DNA of 64,000 nt, taken from contig JAAXCW010000008.1 in the NCBI GenBank assembly GCA_013036095.1, positions 62,001-126,000 of the forward strand, given 5' to 3'. This DNA is from Vulcanimicrobiota bacterium (GTDB taxonomy: Bacteria; Vulcanimicrobiota; Vulcanimicrobiia; Vulcanimicrobiales; Vulcanimicrobiaceae). Position numbers and translations under genes: made by a program. Of this stretch, positions 17,524 through 25,368 are shown in pieces. The stretch's first letter is position 1. The number at the start of each line of letters is the position of its first letter. Below the pieces are notes generated by a model. That model ran no database searches. It saw nothing but the letters and a program-made list of their open reading frames with translations, and was not told the DNA's origin.

Positions 17524-18853
17524 GAAAAGTACTCCGTAACTTCTTTAGTTTGTTCCCAAAGCCCATCTGCTTCATCATTTTGCGCGATTCGTCAAAGCGC
17601 TTGACCAAGCGGTTGACGTCGGAAACCTGCGTTCCGCTGCCCGCGGCGATCCGCTTGCGGCGCGAACCGTTGAGCAGTGCGGGATCCCGCCGCTCGCGCG
17701 CGGTCATCGAACAAATTATCGCTTCGATCTGCTTGAGATCCCGCTCGGGAATCTCGAAATTTTTCGGAAGCGCGCGCGACAATCCGGGAATCATCTTGAG
17801 GATCTCCCCCATCGATCCCATCCGGCGGATCTGCCGCATTTGTTCGAGGAAATCGTCGAGCGTAAACTGCTGTTTGAACAGTTTCTGCTCGATCGCTTTG
17901 GCCTGATCTTCGCTATAGACGCTCTGCGTCCGCTCGATGAGCGTGAGCACGTCGCCCATACCGAGGATTCGCGAGGCGAGCCGGTCCGGATGGAAAGGCT
18001 CGAGCGCCGAGAGTTTTTCGCCGACGCCGGCAAATTTGATCGGCGCGCCCGTGACATTATACATGGAAAGCGCCGCGCCGCCACGGGCGTCGCCGTCCAA
18101 TTTCGTCAAAATCACGCCCGTAATGCCGAGGCGTTCGTGGAAGCCCTTGGCCACGTTGGTCGCTTCTTGGCCCGTCATTGCGTCGGCGACGAGCAGTATC
18201 TCGCTGGGCGTCACGGCCGCCTTGATGGCAGCCAACTCGTCCATCAGACTTTCGTCGATCTGCAGCCGTCCGGCCGTATCGAGGATGACGGTCGAAAGCC
18301 CCAGCCGGCGCGCTTGCGCGACCGATTCGCGCGCGATGTCAACCGGGTTAGCTGTGCCCTTTTCGAAGACGGGCAGGTCGATCTGCTTGCCGATTGTCTG
18401 CAGCTGAGCGATCGCAGCGGGACGGTAGACATCGGCTGCGACCAGTAACGAACGGCGTCCCTGATCTTTCAGACGCAGCGCGAGTTTGCCGGCTTGCGTC
18501 GTCTTGCCCGAGCCTTGTAATCCGACGAGCATGATCACCGAAGGGGGCGCGTCGGAGAAACGCAGACGCGCTTCGGACGAACCCGCCGCCGGCCCGAGCA
18601 AGTCCATGAGTTCGGCATGGACGATTTTGACGATCGTTTGCGCCGGCGAAAGTGACGCGAGCACGTCGGCGCCGACGGATTTTTCCTTGACGCGCGCCAC
18701 AAACGCTTTGGCGACGGCAAGCGAAACGTCGGCCTCAAGCAAAGCGATGCGCACTTCGCGCATCACTTCGTTTACATCGGATTCGCTGAGCCGGCCTCGG
18801 CCGCTCAGCTTGGAAAAGATCGCGCCTAAGCGATCGGAGAGGGTCTCAAACAA
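17516..18853 (-). CDS. ffh: Signal recognition particle protein Ffh (SRP54)
   Basis: A 445-residue SRP54 GTPase. The N-terminal four-helix bundle is followed by the G domain with [15 protein letters not shown] (P-loop), [34 protein letters not shown], and a C-terminal methionine-rich M domain that binds SRP RNA and signal peptides. It delivers nascent membrane proteins to the FtsY receptor. The rnc-smc-ftsY genes that often precede ffh are absent; acpP is directly upstream with 3 bases between. Confidence 0.97.
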   Translation of the reverse strand: MFETLSDRLGAIFSKLSGRGRLSESDVNEVMREVRIALLEADVSLAVAKAFVARVKEKSVGADVLASLSPAQTIVKIVHAELMDLLGPAAGSSEARLRFSDAPPSVIMLVGLQGSGKTTQAGKLALRLKDQGRRSLLVAADVYRPAAIAQLQTIGKQIDLPVFEKGTANPVDIARESVAQARRLGLSTVILDTAGRLQIDESLMDELAAIKAAVTPSEILLVADAMTGQEATNVAKGFHERLGITGVILTKLDGDARGGAALSMYNVTGAPIKFAGVGEKLSALEPFHPDRLASRILGMGDVLTLIERTQSVYSEDQAKAIEQKLFKQQFTLDDFLEQMRQIRRMGSMGEILKMIPGLSRALPKNFEIPERDLKQIEAIICSMTARERRDPALLNGSRRKRIAAGSGTQVSDVNRLVKRFDESRKMMKQMGFGNKLKKLRSTFRG

Positions 18854-18856
18854 GGG

Positions 18857-19096
18857 TCACTCTTTGGTGCTAGTCTCCTCGATGCGTTTGACGGCGTCAC
18901 CGACGGTTTTGATCTTTTCAGCTTCTTCGTCGGGAATGTCAATGTTGAACTCCGTCTCGAAGGCCATCACCAGTTCAACTTGATCGAGTGAATCCGCACC
19001 GAGGTCGTCGGTGATCGAAGCTTCGGGCGTTACTTCCGATTCGTCAACGCCGAGCTGCTCGACGATGATCTTCTTGACTTTATCGAACGTGGACAT
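18857..19096 (-). CDS. acpP: Acyl carrier protein
   Basis: A 79-residue acidic ACP with the phosphopantetheine-attachment motif [15 protein letters not shown], in which the serine carries the prosthetic group. Surrounding segments ([37 protein letters not shown]) are standard for type II fatty acid synthesis. It lies 7 bases after the fabG stop in the same orientation, so it belongs to the fab operon. fabF, which usually follows acpP, is not in this window. Confidence 0.97.
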   Translation of the reverse strand: MSTFDKVKKIIVEQLGVDESEVTPEASITDDLGADSLDQVELVMAFETEFNIDIPDEEAEKIKTVGDAVKRIEETSTKE

Positions 19097-19103
19097 ATGT
19101 CTC

Positions 19104-19850
19104 CTACATTACAACTCCGCCGTCGACCACGAGCGTCTGGCCCGTTACGTAGGCGGCGGCATCCGAGCAAAGAAAGCGCACTACTCCGCTGACATCTTCC
19201 GGTCGTCCGGCGCGCCCGAGCGCCGTTTGTTTGAGCAAAAATTCCCTGGCGGCGTCCGGCATTTTTTCGGTCATCGCCGTTTCGATTAAGCCGGGCGCGA
19301 CGGCGTTGACTCTTATGTTCCTCGAACCCAATTCCTTTGCTAGGGACTTGGTGAGCCCAAGTAAACCCGCCTTTGAGGCCGCGTAGACCGCCTGCCCGGG
19401 GTTCCCCGTTATTCCCACGATGCTCGAAATCAGCACAATCGAGCCGGCGTGCTGCTTCATCATCGGCTTCGCGGAGGCCGCGCACAGGAAGAACGCCGAT
19501 TTGAGGTTGACCGAAAGCAGCTGATCGAGGACGTCGCTCCTCAAGCGCAGGATCAGACCGTCTTGCGACTGCCCCGCATTGCCGATTGCAAAGTCGAGCC
19601 GTCCGAACTTTTCAACCGTCTGCGCGACGAAAGAATCAACTGCTCCGCGATCGGCAACGTCGCCCGTCATAACGATGCTCTCGTGCCCGTCCTGCGCTTC
19701 CCGGCAAGCCGCGGCCGTTTCCTCAAGCGCCGGACGATCTCTGCCGGCGAGTGCGATCGACGCACCGTGCTTGGCGAGATCGACCGCGATGGCACGGCCG
19801 ATGCCGCGGCTCGCGCCGGTGATCAGCGCAGCCTTTCCTTCGAACATCAT
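19104..19850 (-). CDS. fabG: 3-oxoacyl-[ACP] reductase FabG
   Basis: A 248-residue short-chain dehydrogenase. It shows the NADP-binding [12 protein letters not shown] loop, the NAG motif ([10 protein letters not shown]), the catalytic serine in VLISSIVG and the YAASKAG tyrosine-lysine pair, plus the C-terminal GQTLVVDGG typical of FabG. It reduces beta-ketoacyl-ACP in each elongation cycle. The start overlaps the fabD stop by 4 bases; either of two adjacent ATG codons (19850 or 19847) could be used. Confidence 0.95.
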   Translation of the reverse strand: MMFEGKAALITGASRGIGRAIAVDLAKHGASIALAGRDRPALEETAAACREAQDGHESIVMTGDVADRGAVDSFVAQTVEKFGRLDFAIGNAGQSQDGLILRLRSDVLDQLLSVNLKSAFFLCAASAKPMMKQHAGSIVLISSIVGITGNPGQAVYAASKAGLLGLTKSLAKELGSRNIRVNAVAPGLIETAMTEKMPDAAREFLLKQTALGRAGRPEDVSGVVRFLCSDAAAYVTGQTLVVDGGVVM

Positions 19851-20794
19851 GCGTGCACGCTCAGCTTTTCACGGAATTTTTCTACGCCCGCGAAATCGGT
19901 CACATTCAATCCTTCGACGGCGTTGGGCAGCCGGCGCATCAGCGGCCCCAAAACGGGAGAAGCGCCGAACTCAACGACCAGATCGAGGCCGTACGCGAGA
20001 AGCGCTTCCGCGGTTTCGTGCCAGCGCACCTCTTCGGTCACCGAGCGAATCAAATTGCTTTTGATCGTTTGCACGTCGCGATACGGTTTTGCATCGACGT
20101 TCGACACGACGTCGAAAGCCGGCAGATCGAACTGTGCCGCATTGACCGCGGCGGCAAACCGCTTCGCCGCCGGTTCCATGAGGCGGCTGTGCCACGCGCC
20201 CGAGACATTGAGCGGGACCACGCGTTTCGCGCCTTTCTCCAGCATCGCGTCCGCGGCAGTCTGCACGGCGGCCGCATCGCCGCTGATCACGATCTGCGAC
20301 GGGGAATTAAAGTTGGCAAGCTGCACGCGGCCGCCCGTCTCCGATTCGACGCGCGCGGCAATGTCGCGAATATGCCCGGCATCTAATCCCAACACGGCGG
20401 TCATCGCGCCGGGGGCGATCTCGGCCGCATGCTGCATCGCCTTGCCGCGCTCGTCGACCAAACGAAGGGCGTCCTCAAATCCGATCGAGCCGGAGATGGT
20501 CAAGCTGCAAAATTCGCCGAACGAATGACCGGCGCTCACCGCCGGCTTGATGGTTTCTCCGCCGGCGTAATAGAGGGCGAGGTTCGTCACGAAGATCGCC
20601 GGCTGGCTGAATTGCGTCTCACGCAGCTTTGTTTCGGGACCGCGCTCTTGCAGTTCGAGTAGATCATACCCGAGCGTCGCGGACGCGCGATCGAAAAGAT
20701 CGCGTGCTGCCGAAGACTTTGCGGTTACATCGGCGCCCATGCCGACGACCTGCGAACCCTGGCCGGGAAAAACCGCCGCGAACTTCACGCCCAT
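19847..20794 (-). CDS. fabD: Malonyl-CoA:ACP transacylase FabD
   Basis: About 315 residues with the FabD pattern: FPGQGSQVVGMG at the N terminus, the nucleophile elbow AGHSFGEFCSL, the malonyl-binding arginine region and the catalytic histidine in SGAWHSRLM. It loads malonate onto ACP. A longer frame to 21025 reads through fabH in another phase, so the ATG at 20794 (MGVKFAAVFPGQGSQ) is chosen; it overlaps fabH by 10 bases. Confidence 0.95.
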   Translation of the reverse strand: MGVKFAAVFPGQGSQVVGMGADVTAKSSAARDLFDRASATLGYDLLELQERGPETKLRETQFSQPAIFVTNLALYYAGGETIKPAVSAGHSFGEFCSLTISGSIGFEDALRLVDERGKAMQHAAEIAPGAMTAVLGLDAGHIRDIAARVESETGGRVQLANFNSPSQIVISGDAAAVQTAADAMLEKGAKRVVPLNVSGAWHSRLMEPAAKRFAAAVNAAQFDLPAFDVVSNVDAKPYRDVQTIKSNLIRSVTEEVRWHETAEALLAYGLDLVVEFGASPVLGPLMRRLPNAVEGLNVTDFAGVEKFREKLSVHA

Positions 20795-21765
20795 CTCCAG
20801 GTGACGGCTCCCCACGACAGGCCGCCGCCGAATCCGACAAACACGATGATGTCGCCGGCTTTGATTCGGCCCGCATGGAGCGCTTCCGAAAGTGCGATCG
20901 GAATCGACGCGGCCGATGTGTTGCCGTATTCTTCGATGTTCACGATCACCTTGTCGTCGGGCATGTCCAAATACTTGGCGGCGGCATCGATGATCCGGCG
21001 GTTGGCTTGATGCGGAATCAGCCAATTCACGTCGCTTTTTTGCAGGCCGGCGTGCTGCAGTGCTATGCCGGTGGACTCGATCATTTTCGTTACCGCGAAT
21101 TTAAATATTTCGCGGCCCTCCATGCGCAGGTACTGTTCGCCGGCTGCCAGCGACTCGGCGGTGAAGGGGCGGCGCGAACCGCCGCCCAGCAAACAGAGCA
21201 TTTCGGGGCGCCGCCCGTCTGCGCCCAATTCACTGGAGAGGAATGAATTTTCCGCCGATGCTTCCAGCACGACGGCGCCGGCTCCGTCGCCAAAAAGGAT
21301 CGCGGTGCTGCGATCGGTGCGATCGACGATCTTGCTCAGCGTTTCGGCTCCGATGAGCATGACCCGCGAGTAGATGCCGGAACGAATCAAGCCCGACGCC
21401 ATGGTCAATCCATAGATGAAACCGCTGCACGCGATCTCCATGTCAAAGGCGGGCTTTCCGGTCGCTCCCAGTTGGGACGCGACGATGCACGCAGTCGCCG
21501 GAAACGGGTAGTCGGGAGTTGACGTGGCAACGATGAAACAGTCGATATCCTCCGGCGCGATCTTGCCATTCGCTAGAGCGTCGCGCGCGGCGGCGATACA
21601 GAGATCGCTCGTGGCTTGGTCGGGCGCGGCGATGTGCCGGCGTTTCATGCCCGTGCGTGTGGTAATCCACTCGTCGGACGTCTCGAGCGTCTTTTCGAGA
21701 TCTTCGTTCGTCAGAATAGCGGCCGGCGCGTAATGACCGACCGCGCTGATTTTGACGCCGTTCAA
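20785..21765 (-). CDS. fabH: 3-oxoacyl-[ACP] synthase III FabH
   Basis: A 326-residue KAS III. The catalytic triad is visible as cysteine in FDMEIACSGFIYGL, histidine in WLIPHQANRRI and asparagine in EYGNTSAASIP. It condenses acetyl-CoA or a branched primer with malonyl-ACP to start fatty acid synthesis. plsX, the usual neighbour between rpmF and fabH, is missing; only 9 bases separate fabH from rpmF. Confidence 0.96.
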   Translation of the reverse strand: MNGVKISAVGHYAPAAILTNEDLEKTLETSDEWITTRTGMKRRHIAAPDQATSDLCIAAARDALANGKIAPEDIDCFIVATSTPDYPFPATACIVASQLGATGKPAFDMEIACSGFIYGLTMASGLIRSGIYSRVMLIGAETLSKIVDRTDRSTAILFGDGAGAVVLEASAENSFLSSELGADGRRPEMLCLLGGGSRRPFTAESLAAGEQYLRMEGREIFKFAVTKMIESTGIALQHAGLQKSDVNWLIPHQANRRIIDAAAKYLDMPDDKVIVNIEEYGNTSAASIPIALSEALHAGRIKAGDIIVFVGFGGGLSWGAVTWRWA

Positions 21766-21774
21766 AGGGAACGC

Positions 21775-21978
21775 CTAGGTCTGCTTCTGCCGGCGATCAT
21801 CCTTTATCTCGACCACTTGGCGTCCGGCGTACGTGCCGCATTTTTCGCACATGAAGTGGGGACGCTTGGGTGCATGGCACTGCGGACACTCTTCGGTCGT
21901 CACGGGGTTGAGCTTCCAGTTCGCGGCGCGACGGCTGCGCGTCTTGCTGCGGGGGGTCTTCCATTTTAAGTTAGCCAC
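21775..21978 (-). CDS. rpmF: 50S ribosomal protein bL32
   Basis: A 67-residue bL32: a basic N-terminal half (KTRSRRAANWK) and a zinc-ribbon form with CPQC and CEKC pairs, so this is the zinc-containing C+ type. It overlaps the YceD gene by 8 bases and precedes fabH, the common yceD-rpmF-fab arrangement that links ribosome supply with lipid synthesis. Confidence 0.96.
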   Translation of the reverse strand: MANLKWKTPRSKTRSRRAANWKLNPVTTEECPQCHAPKRPHFMCEKCGTYAGRQVVEIKDDRRQKQT

Positions 21979-22441
21979 TCGTCTCTCCGTTACACTCGCA
22001 CTCTTTGCTGTTTCTGTTCTCTCCGCAGCGCGGACAGATGCCTTTGCAATCTTCTTTGCACAATAACCCGATCGGTATTGCGCTGTAAATCAGTTGCGCG
22101 GCGAGGTCTGCGACGTCCAGGCGGCCTGCCGTGAGAACGTTGCTTTCCTCGAACGGTCCGTCTTGCAGGCTCGCCCCGGCTTCGACCTGCTCGTCGACCT
22201 TCACGTGCATGCTCTCGGCCACCGTGCCCAAACACCGGGCGCACTCGCTCGTCAGCGGCACATCGATGGTGCCTTGAATCTCGAGCAGCTCGCCGGATGC
22301 TTGCAGCTCAAGATGGACCGCGGCCGCCTCCGGAAAGAGTACCCCTTCAAAAGGGGCGACTGGAACGCGGTCGTCCACCACAAGACCCCCGCGGTTGCCC
22401 GCTACGAGGCCGCTAACATCGATTTTGTGCGCAGAACCCAT
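21971..22441 (-). CDS. yceD: YceD/DUF177 family protein, 23S rRNA accumulation factor
   Basis: About 156 residues with the DUF177 pattern: an N-terminal HKIDVSGLV strand, a central TSECARCLGTV metal-type motif and a C-terminal cysteine-rich tail (CKEDCKGICPRCGENRN). YceD proteins are needed for normal 23S rRNA levels in Escherichia coli and plants. The frame stays open far upstream, but the sigma-70 promoter found at 22485-22513 lies in that extension, so the ATG at 22441 is the start. It is first in the rpmF-fab-ffh-rimM operon. Confidence 0.88.
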   Translation of the reverse strand: MGSAHKIDVSGLVAGNRGGLVVDDRVPVAPFEGVLFPEAAAVHLELQASGELLEIQGTIDVPLTSECARCLGTVAESMHVKVDEQVEAGASLQDGPFEESNVLTAGRLDVADLAAQLIYSAIPIGLLCKEDCKGICPRCGENRNSKECECNGETSG

Positions 22442-22449
22442 AACATAGA

Positions 22450-22473
22450 GGAAGGCCCCGGCGGGGGCCCTCC
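22450..22473 (-). promoter_or_regulatory. GC-rich leader hairpin of the yceD-rpmF-fab operon
   Basis: On the transcribed strand GGCCCC pairs with GGGGCC around a 4-base loop, and after one mismatch three more pairs extend the stem to about ten positions. It lies in a leader of roughly 37 nucleotides between the inferred transcription start and the yceD ATG. The only GGAGG in the leader is inside the 5' arm, so folding would hide it. No U-run follows, so it is not a simple terminator. A control role is inferred. Confidence 0.5.
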
Positions 22474-22484
22474 AAACTCGACCC

Positions 22485-22513
22485 ATTGTAGACCCGCCCC
22501 AGGGCCTTGTCAA
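22485..22513 (-). promoter_or_regulatory. Sigma-70 promoter for yceD-rpmF-fab-ffh-rpsP operon
   Basis: Read on the minus strand: TTGACA (22513-22508), a 17-base spacer and TACAAT (22490-22485). This is a near-consensus housekeeping promoter, 44 bases before the yceD start codon, and it is the only such match seen upstream of the ten-gene run. A transcript would start around 22478. Confidence 0.75.
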
Positions 22514-22543
22514 ACGCGTTGGTCGGCGGTATAGACCAGCGCA

Positions 22544-23197
22544 ATGATCGAATCGCTCAATCCCGCCGCCCGCGACCTCGCCCGCCACGGCGTGGCCTAC
22601 GCGCCTCAAATCGCGCAGGCGGCCCAAAAGCACGGCGTTAGTGCGCAACTTCTGGCGGCCGTCGCCGCCCAAGAGACGGGCGGCCCCGGTTCCAATGCCG
22701 GCAGTAATATCGTGGGCGATGGCGGCCACGGCCGCGGGCTCTTTCAAATAGACGATCGCTGGCACGCATTCGCGCGCAATCCGGCGGCGATGGACCCGCA
22801 AGCAAACGCCGATTATGCCGCAGGCATGATCTCCGGTTTGCTTCAGCGATACGGCGGCGACGTGCACAAGGCGTTGTCCGCGTACAATGCCGGCGACCCG
22901 AACGCGACTGGAACTATCACGCCGTGGCAAGACGGCCGCAAGCTCGGTTATGCGGATTCGGTTCTGCGCCATTACGCACAATTGGGCGGAGCGCCCCAAG
23001 AGCTCGCCGCGGAGAGTCCTGCGGAGCAGCAAAATGTCAATCAATTGGCGACGTTCGCATCGATCATGGCGCCGCCCGCGCCGCCGGCTTCGAACCTTCA
23101 TTCATACCGGCAGCTCGCCGGCAGCGACAATGCTCATCCGGAATCGATCGTCGATGACGGCGATGACGATTCATCTCAAAACGAAGGTGTATTATGA
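22544..23197 (+). CDS. Lytic transglycosylase (SLT-domain) protein
   Basis: A 217-residue protein with an SLT/lysozyme-like domain at residues about 15-135: LLAAVAAQETGGPGSNAG carries the catalytic glutamate, followed by GRGLFQIDD, DYAAGMISGLL and ALSAYNAGDPNATG. It would cut peptidoglycan glycan strands. There is no N-terminal signal peptide, as in transglycosylases delivered by specialised secretion systems or phages. The tail (150-217) is low complexity. It overlaps the next small gene by 4 bases, so the three genes 22544-23810 form one cassette. Confidence 0.8.
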   Translation: MIESLNPAARDLARHGVAYAPQIAQAAQKHGVSAQLLAAVAAQETGGPGSNAGSNIVGDGGHGRGLFQIDDRWHAFARNPAAMDPQANADYAAGMISGLLQRYGGDVHKALSAYNAGDPNATGTITPWQDGRKLGYADSVLRHYAQLGGAPQELAAESPAEQQNVNQLATFASIMAPPAPPASNLHSYRQLAGSDNAHPESIVDDGDDDSSQNEGVL

Positions 23198-23574
23198 GCT
23201 TCAATGTTATCGGTGGTTTACTCAACGCGGGGTTGGGCCTGATCGAAAGCGGAGGCAATCCCCTCGCGGCGGTCGGCATGGGACTAGCGGGCGCCACAAC
23301 CGGAGGCACAACCGCCGGCAACATTGCGGGCGCGGCCGGAAACGCCGGCCTCGGCGCGCTCGACGCACAAGACGAAGCGTTTCAGGTTGCCATGTACGGC
23401 GAACAGATCCGTCATCAAGAGGCGATGCAGACGCAGTCCGAAGCATTCGACGAAATGATGGACGAAAAATCAGAGCAGATGCGTGAAGTCAACACGCTGC
23501 GCGACGTTCAGATGACTCAACGCAAAGCCGACAACCAAATTACCAAGAAGTTTATCGAGTCGATCACGGAGTGA
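23194..23574 (+). CDS. Small glycine-rich/helical protein of a transglycosylase cassette
   Basis: A 126-residue protein. Residues 5-55 are glycine- and alanine-rich with GxxxG-type spacing (NAGLGLIES, GMGLAGATTGGTTAGNIAG), suggesting membrane or filament packing. Residues 60-126 are amphipathic helix (EQMREVNTLRD, KADNQITKKFIESI). The helical tail resembles the tail of the next gene's product (both have EAFD, RE.N..RD, KAD and KK.I positions). No signal peptide. I do not recognise the family. The start overlaps the transglycosylase stop (ATGA). Confidence 0.6.
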   Translation: MSFNVIGGLLNAGLGLIESGGNPLAAVGMGLAGATTGGTTAGNIAGAAGNAGLGALDAQDEAFQVAMYGEQIRHQEAMQTQSEAFDEMMDEKSEQMREVNTLRDVQMTQRKADNQITKKFIESITE

Positions 23575-23810
23575 CCGAACCCGTTCGTCAATCCCCGTCG
23601 CGTAACGTTCATGCCCGCGGCGCCGCTAAGGCGGCCGCGGGCGCCGATCCGCAGTCCGACGACGCCATCGATGCGGAGCGCGAAGCGTTCGATTTCCGCT
23701 TGGCCGAGCGCGCAGAATTGCTGCGCGAATCGAATGCCATGCGCGACATGATGCTCGCCCAACTCAAAGCCGATGACGAGGCATTGAAAAAATACATCGC
23801 GATGATATAA
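23571..23810 (+). CDS. Small helical protein, paralogue of the preceding gene's C-terminal half
   Basis: A 79-residue protein starting at a GTG that overlaps the preceding stop (GTGA). After a basic, alanine-rich N terminus it is one long amphipathic helix (EREAFDFRLAERAELLRESN, then KADDEALKKYIAMI) that aligns over about 43 residues with the tail of the upstream protein. This looks like a duplicated small subunit. The stop lies 13 bases before tRNA-Ile. Function unknown. Confidence 0.58.
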   Translation: MTEPVRQSPSRNVHARGAAKAAAGADPQSDDAIDAEREAFDFRLAERAELLRESNAMRDMMLAQLKADDEALKKYIAMI

Positions 23811-23823
23811 TGGCCCGTGCCCC

Positions 23824-23900
23824 GGGCCATTAGCTCAGTTGGTTAGAGCGCATGCTTGATAAGCATGAGGTCCCTGGTTCGAGACCAGGATGGCCCACCA
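23824..23900 (+). tRNA. tRNA-Ile (GAT)
   Basis: A complete 77-nucleotide cloverleaf. The acceptor GGGCCAT pairs with ATGGCCC, the anticodon stem CATGC/GCATG holds the loop TTGATAA with anticodon GAT at 23858-23860, and the T arm has GTTCGAG. Discriminator A and an encoded CCA end are present. It starts 13 bases after a small + strand gene. Confidence 0.97.
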
Positions 23901-23905
23901 AGTCC

Positions 23906-24280
23906 CTACGTCGACTCCGTGTCCTTGGCGTTTTCCGGCGGCGCGCCGTCGGGGGCCGCATTCTCCGGGGCAGCTCCGCGGCCGGGGGCCGAGACGATCG
24001 TGAGGACGCGCGATAAACCGGCGATTTCAAAAATGCGGCGCAGCGATGGTTCGACGATGACGATGATGTTCACCGGATCGCCGCCGGCCGACGCGAAGCT
24101 GCGGCGGTACCGCATTAACGTGGTCAAAACGGTCGAATCGATCGAGGTCGCGTTGGAACAATCGATGATCACGCGATCGGCGGTTCCCGGTTCGGGCAAC
24201 TGGCTCTCGATCTCGCCCCGGCGGTAAATATCGAGATCACCTTCGAAGCGCAAGGTCGCCGTTCGTTCGCCTTCCTGCAC
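23906..24280 (-). CDS. STAS-domain protein (anti-anti-sigma factor-like)
   Basis: About 124 residues covering a STAS domain: FEGDLDIYRRGEIESQL, then RVIIDCSNATSIDSTVLTTL with the conserved serine region where anti-sigma antagonists are phosphorylated, and IIVIVEPSLRRIFEIAGL. The C-terminal about 30 residues are proline/alanine-rich. No anti-sigma kinase or sigma gene is near. The start is unclear: the frame continues upstream without ATG; the GTG at 24280 has no Shine-Dalgarno, while AGGAG at about 24312 is well placed only for non-standard codons. Confidence 0.72.
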   Translation of the reverse strand: MQEGERTATLRFEGDLDIYRRGEIESQLPEPGTADRVIIDCSNATSIDSTVLTTLMRYRRSFASAGGDPVNIIVIVEPSLRRIFEIAGLSRVLTIVSAPGRGAAPENAAPDGAPPENAKDTEST

Positions 24281-24335
24281 AACGGGAGCGTAGCGCGTGC
24301 GTCTAAGGCTCTCCTCTTGCCAGCTTGCTTTCGAG

Positions 24336-25067
24336 CTACCGCTCCGATCCCGCGCCGAAATACTCGGCCGGCAGCCTGTTTGGAAATGTGAAGCCGGATA
24401 ACGTATACTCGCCGAAATAATTTGCATACTGCGAATATTCGCGCCGCCGCAGTTGCCACACAACGTGATTGACCACAAGAAATGGTCCCTGGTATCCAAG
24501 TTCTACCTGAAAATCCGCAAGGGGCGGCGTTTGATTCGAATCGACGAAGGCTACGTATCCGCTGACGATTAGTTTCCAGACGTCCTGCGACGTTGCGTCG
24601 ATCCAGATCGCCTTGATCGCAGGTTTGTCGGGCGCGAAGTTGCCGAAGATCAAATGATAACTGCGGTGCCCTTTGTACTCTTCGATGCCCGAAACATTGC
24701 ACGTAACATTTCCCAAGACGTGGACGCTCGAAATGATCGGCAGATCGCGCGCTCCCTCCAGAGGAAGCCATGCGGAGCGAGCTTTTCCATACGGCCCCAG
24801 TTCGGGCGGCCCGGGCTCGGCACGGTTGGTATAGATCGGAAGATAGTTAAAGCGCTGGTCGAGCACGCGCGCCGTACCATCGTCGCGATAGTCCACATGT
24901 GCCAGGCTGAAGAGAATCGGCAGATCGTCGGCGATGACCGAAATGCGTTCATCGTAACTAATGTATGCCGGGTGCGCACCCTGCGCGTTGTGCCGCAGGG
25001 CGCCGTCAAAAATATCCCAGCATTGCTGGCTGGAAAAGGCGGCCGCGAGCATCATCGCCGGAAACAT
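24336..25067 (-). CDS. Exported hypothetical protein
   Basis: A 243-residue protein with a short N-terminal signal (MFPAMMLAAAFSS). The rest is beta-rich with many aromatic residues (FNYLPIYTNRAE, YLGNV-like segments, YKGHRSYHLIFGNFAP, WIDATSQDVWKLIVSGYVAF). The pattern of paired strands and a central WIDATSQDVWK resembles LolA/outer-membrane lipoprotein-sorting folds, but only loosely. I cannot assign a function. Its stop lies 56 bases before the conservative STAS start used here, so the two may be co-transcribed. Confidence 0.6.
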   Translation of the reverse strand: MFPAMMLAAAFSSQQCWDIFDGALRHNAQGAHPAYISYDERISVIADDLPILFSLAHVDYRDDGTARVLDQRFNYLPIYTNRAEPGPPELGPYGKARSAWLPLEGARDLPIISSVHVLGNVTCNVSGIEEYKGHRSYHLIFGNFAPDKPAIKAIWIDATSQDVWKLIVSGYVAFVDSNQTPPLADFQVELGYQGPFLVVNHVVWQLRRREYSQYANYFGEYTLSGFTFPNRLPAEYFGAGSER

Positions 25068-25151
25068 CGTTAGAGACTCCTACGTTTGATTATCGCACCG
25101 CGGGCAAGACCTGTTAAGGGCCAGGCCGAAAAAACCGCGTCGCCGGCTCCG

Positions 25152-25224
25152 GGGGATGTAGCTCAGCTGGTAGAGCGCCTGCTTTGCAAGCAGGATGTCA
25201 GGGGTTCGAGTCCCCTCATCTCCA
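25152..25224 (+). tRNA. tRNA-Ala (TGC)
   Basis: The acceptor GGGGATG pairs with CATCTCC (one G-U), the anticodon stem CCTGC/GCAGG encloses TTTGCAA with anticodon TGC at 25185-25187, and the T loop is GTTCGAG. The CCA end is not encoded. A second tRNA-Ala follows 12 bases on. Confidence 0.96.
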
Positions 25225-25236
25225 AGTTTTGTGTCT

Positions 25237-25312
25237 GGGGGCATAGCTCAGTTGGTAGAGCACTTGCATGGCATGCAAGGGGTCAGGAGTTCAAGTCTCC
25301 TTGCCTCCACCA
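25237..25312 (+). tRNA. tRNA-Ala (GGC)
   Basis: The acceptor GGGGGCA pairs with TGCCTCC, and the anticodon stem CTTGC/GCAAG encloses ATGGCAT with anticodon GGC at 25270-25272. CCA is encoded, unlike the preceding tRNA-Ala. The pair of alanine tRNAs lies directly upstream of the RNase P RNA gene. Confidence 0.96.
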
Positions 25313-25332
25313 GATTTCCGGCGCCGCATTTC

Positions 25333-25361
25333 TTGCCTGCAATGCTGCATCAGCGTATACT
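25333..25361 (+). promoter_or_regulatory. Promoter of rnpB
   Basis: TTGCCT at 25333-25338, a 17-base spacer and TATACT at 25356-25361. The expected start point, about 7 bases later, falls on the first base of the RNase P helix P1 (25369). This shows rnpB can be transcribed separately from the tRNAs upstream. Confidence 0.72.
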
Positions 25362-25368
25362 CGTCGTC

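Noticed and set aside
22544..23197. Prophage lysis module
   Set aside because: The transglycosylase could suggest a phage, but no holin, portal, terminase, integrase or attachment site is present around it.
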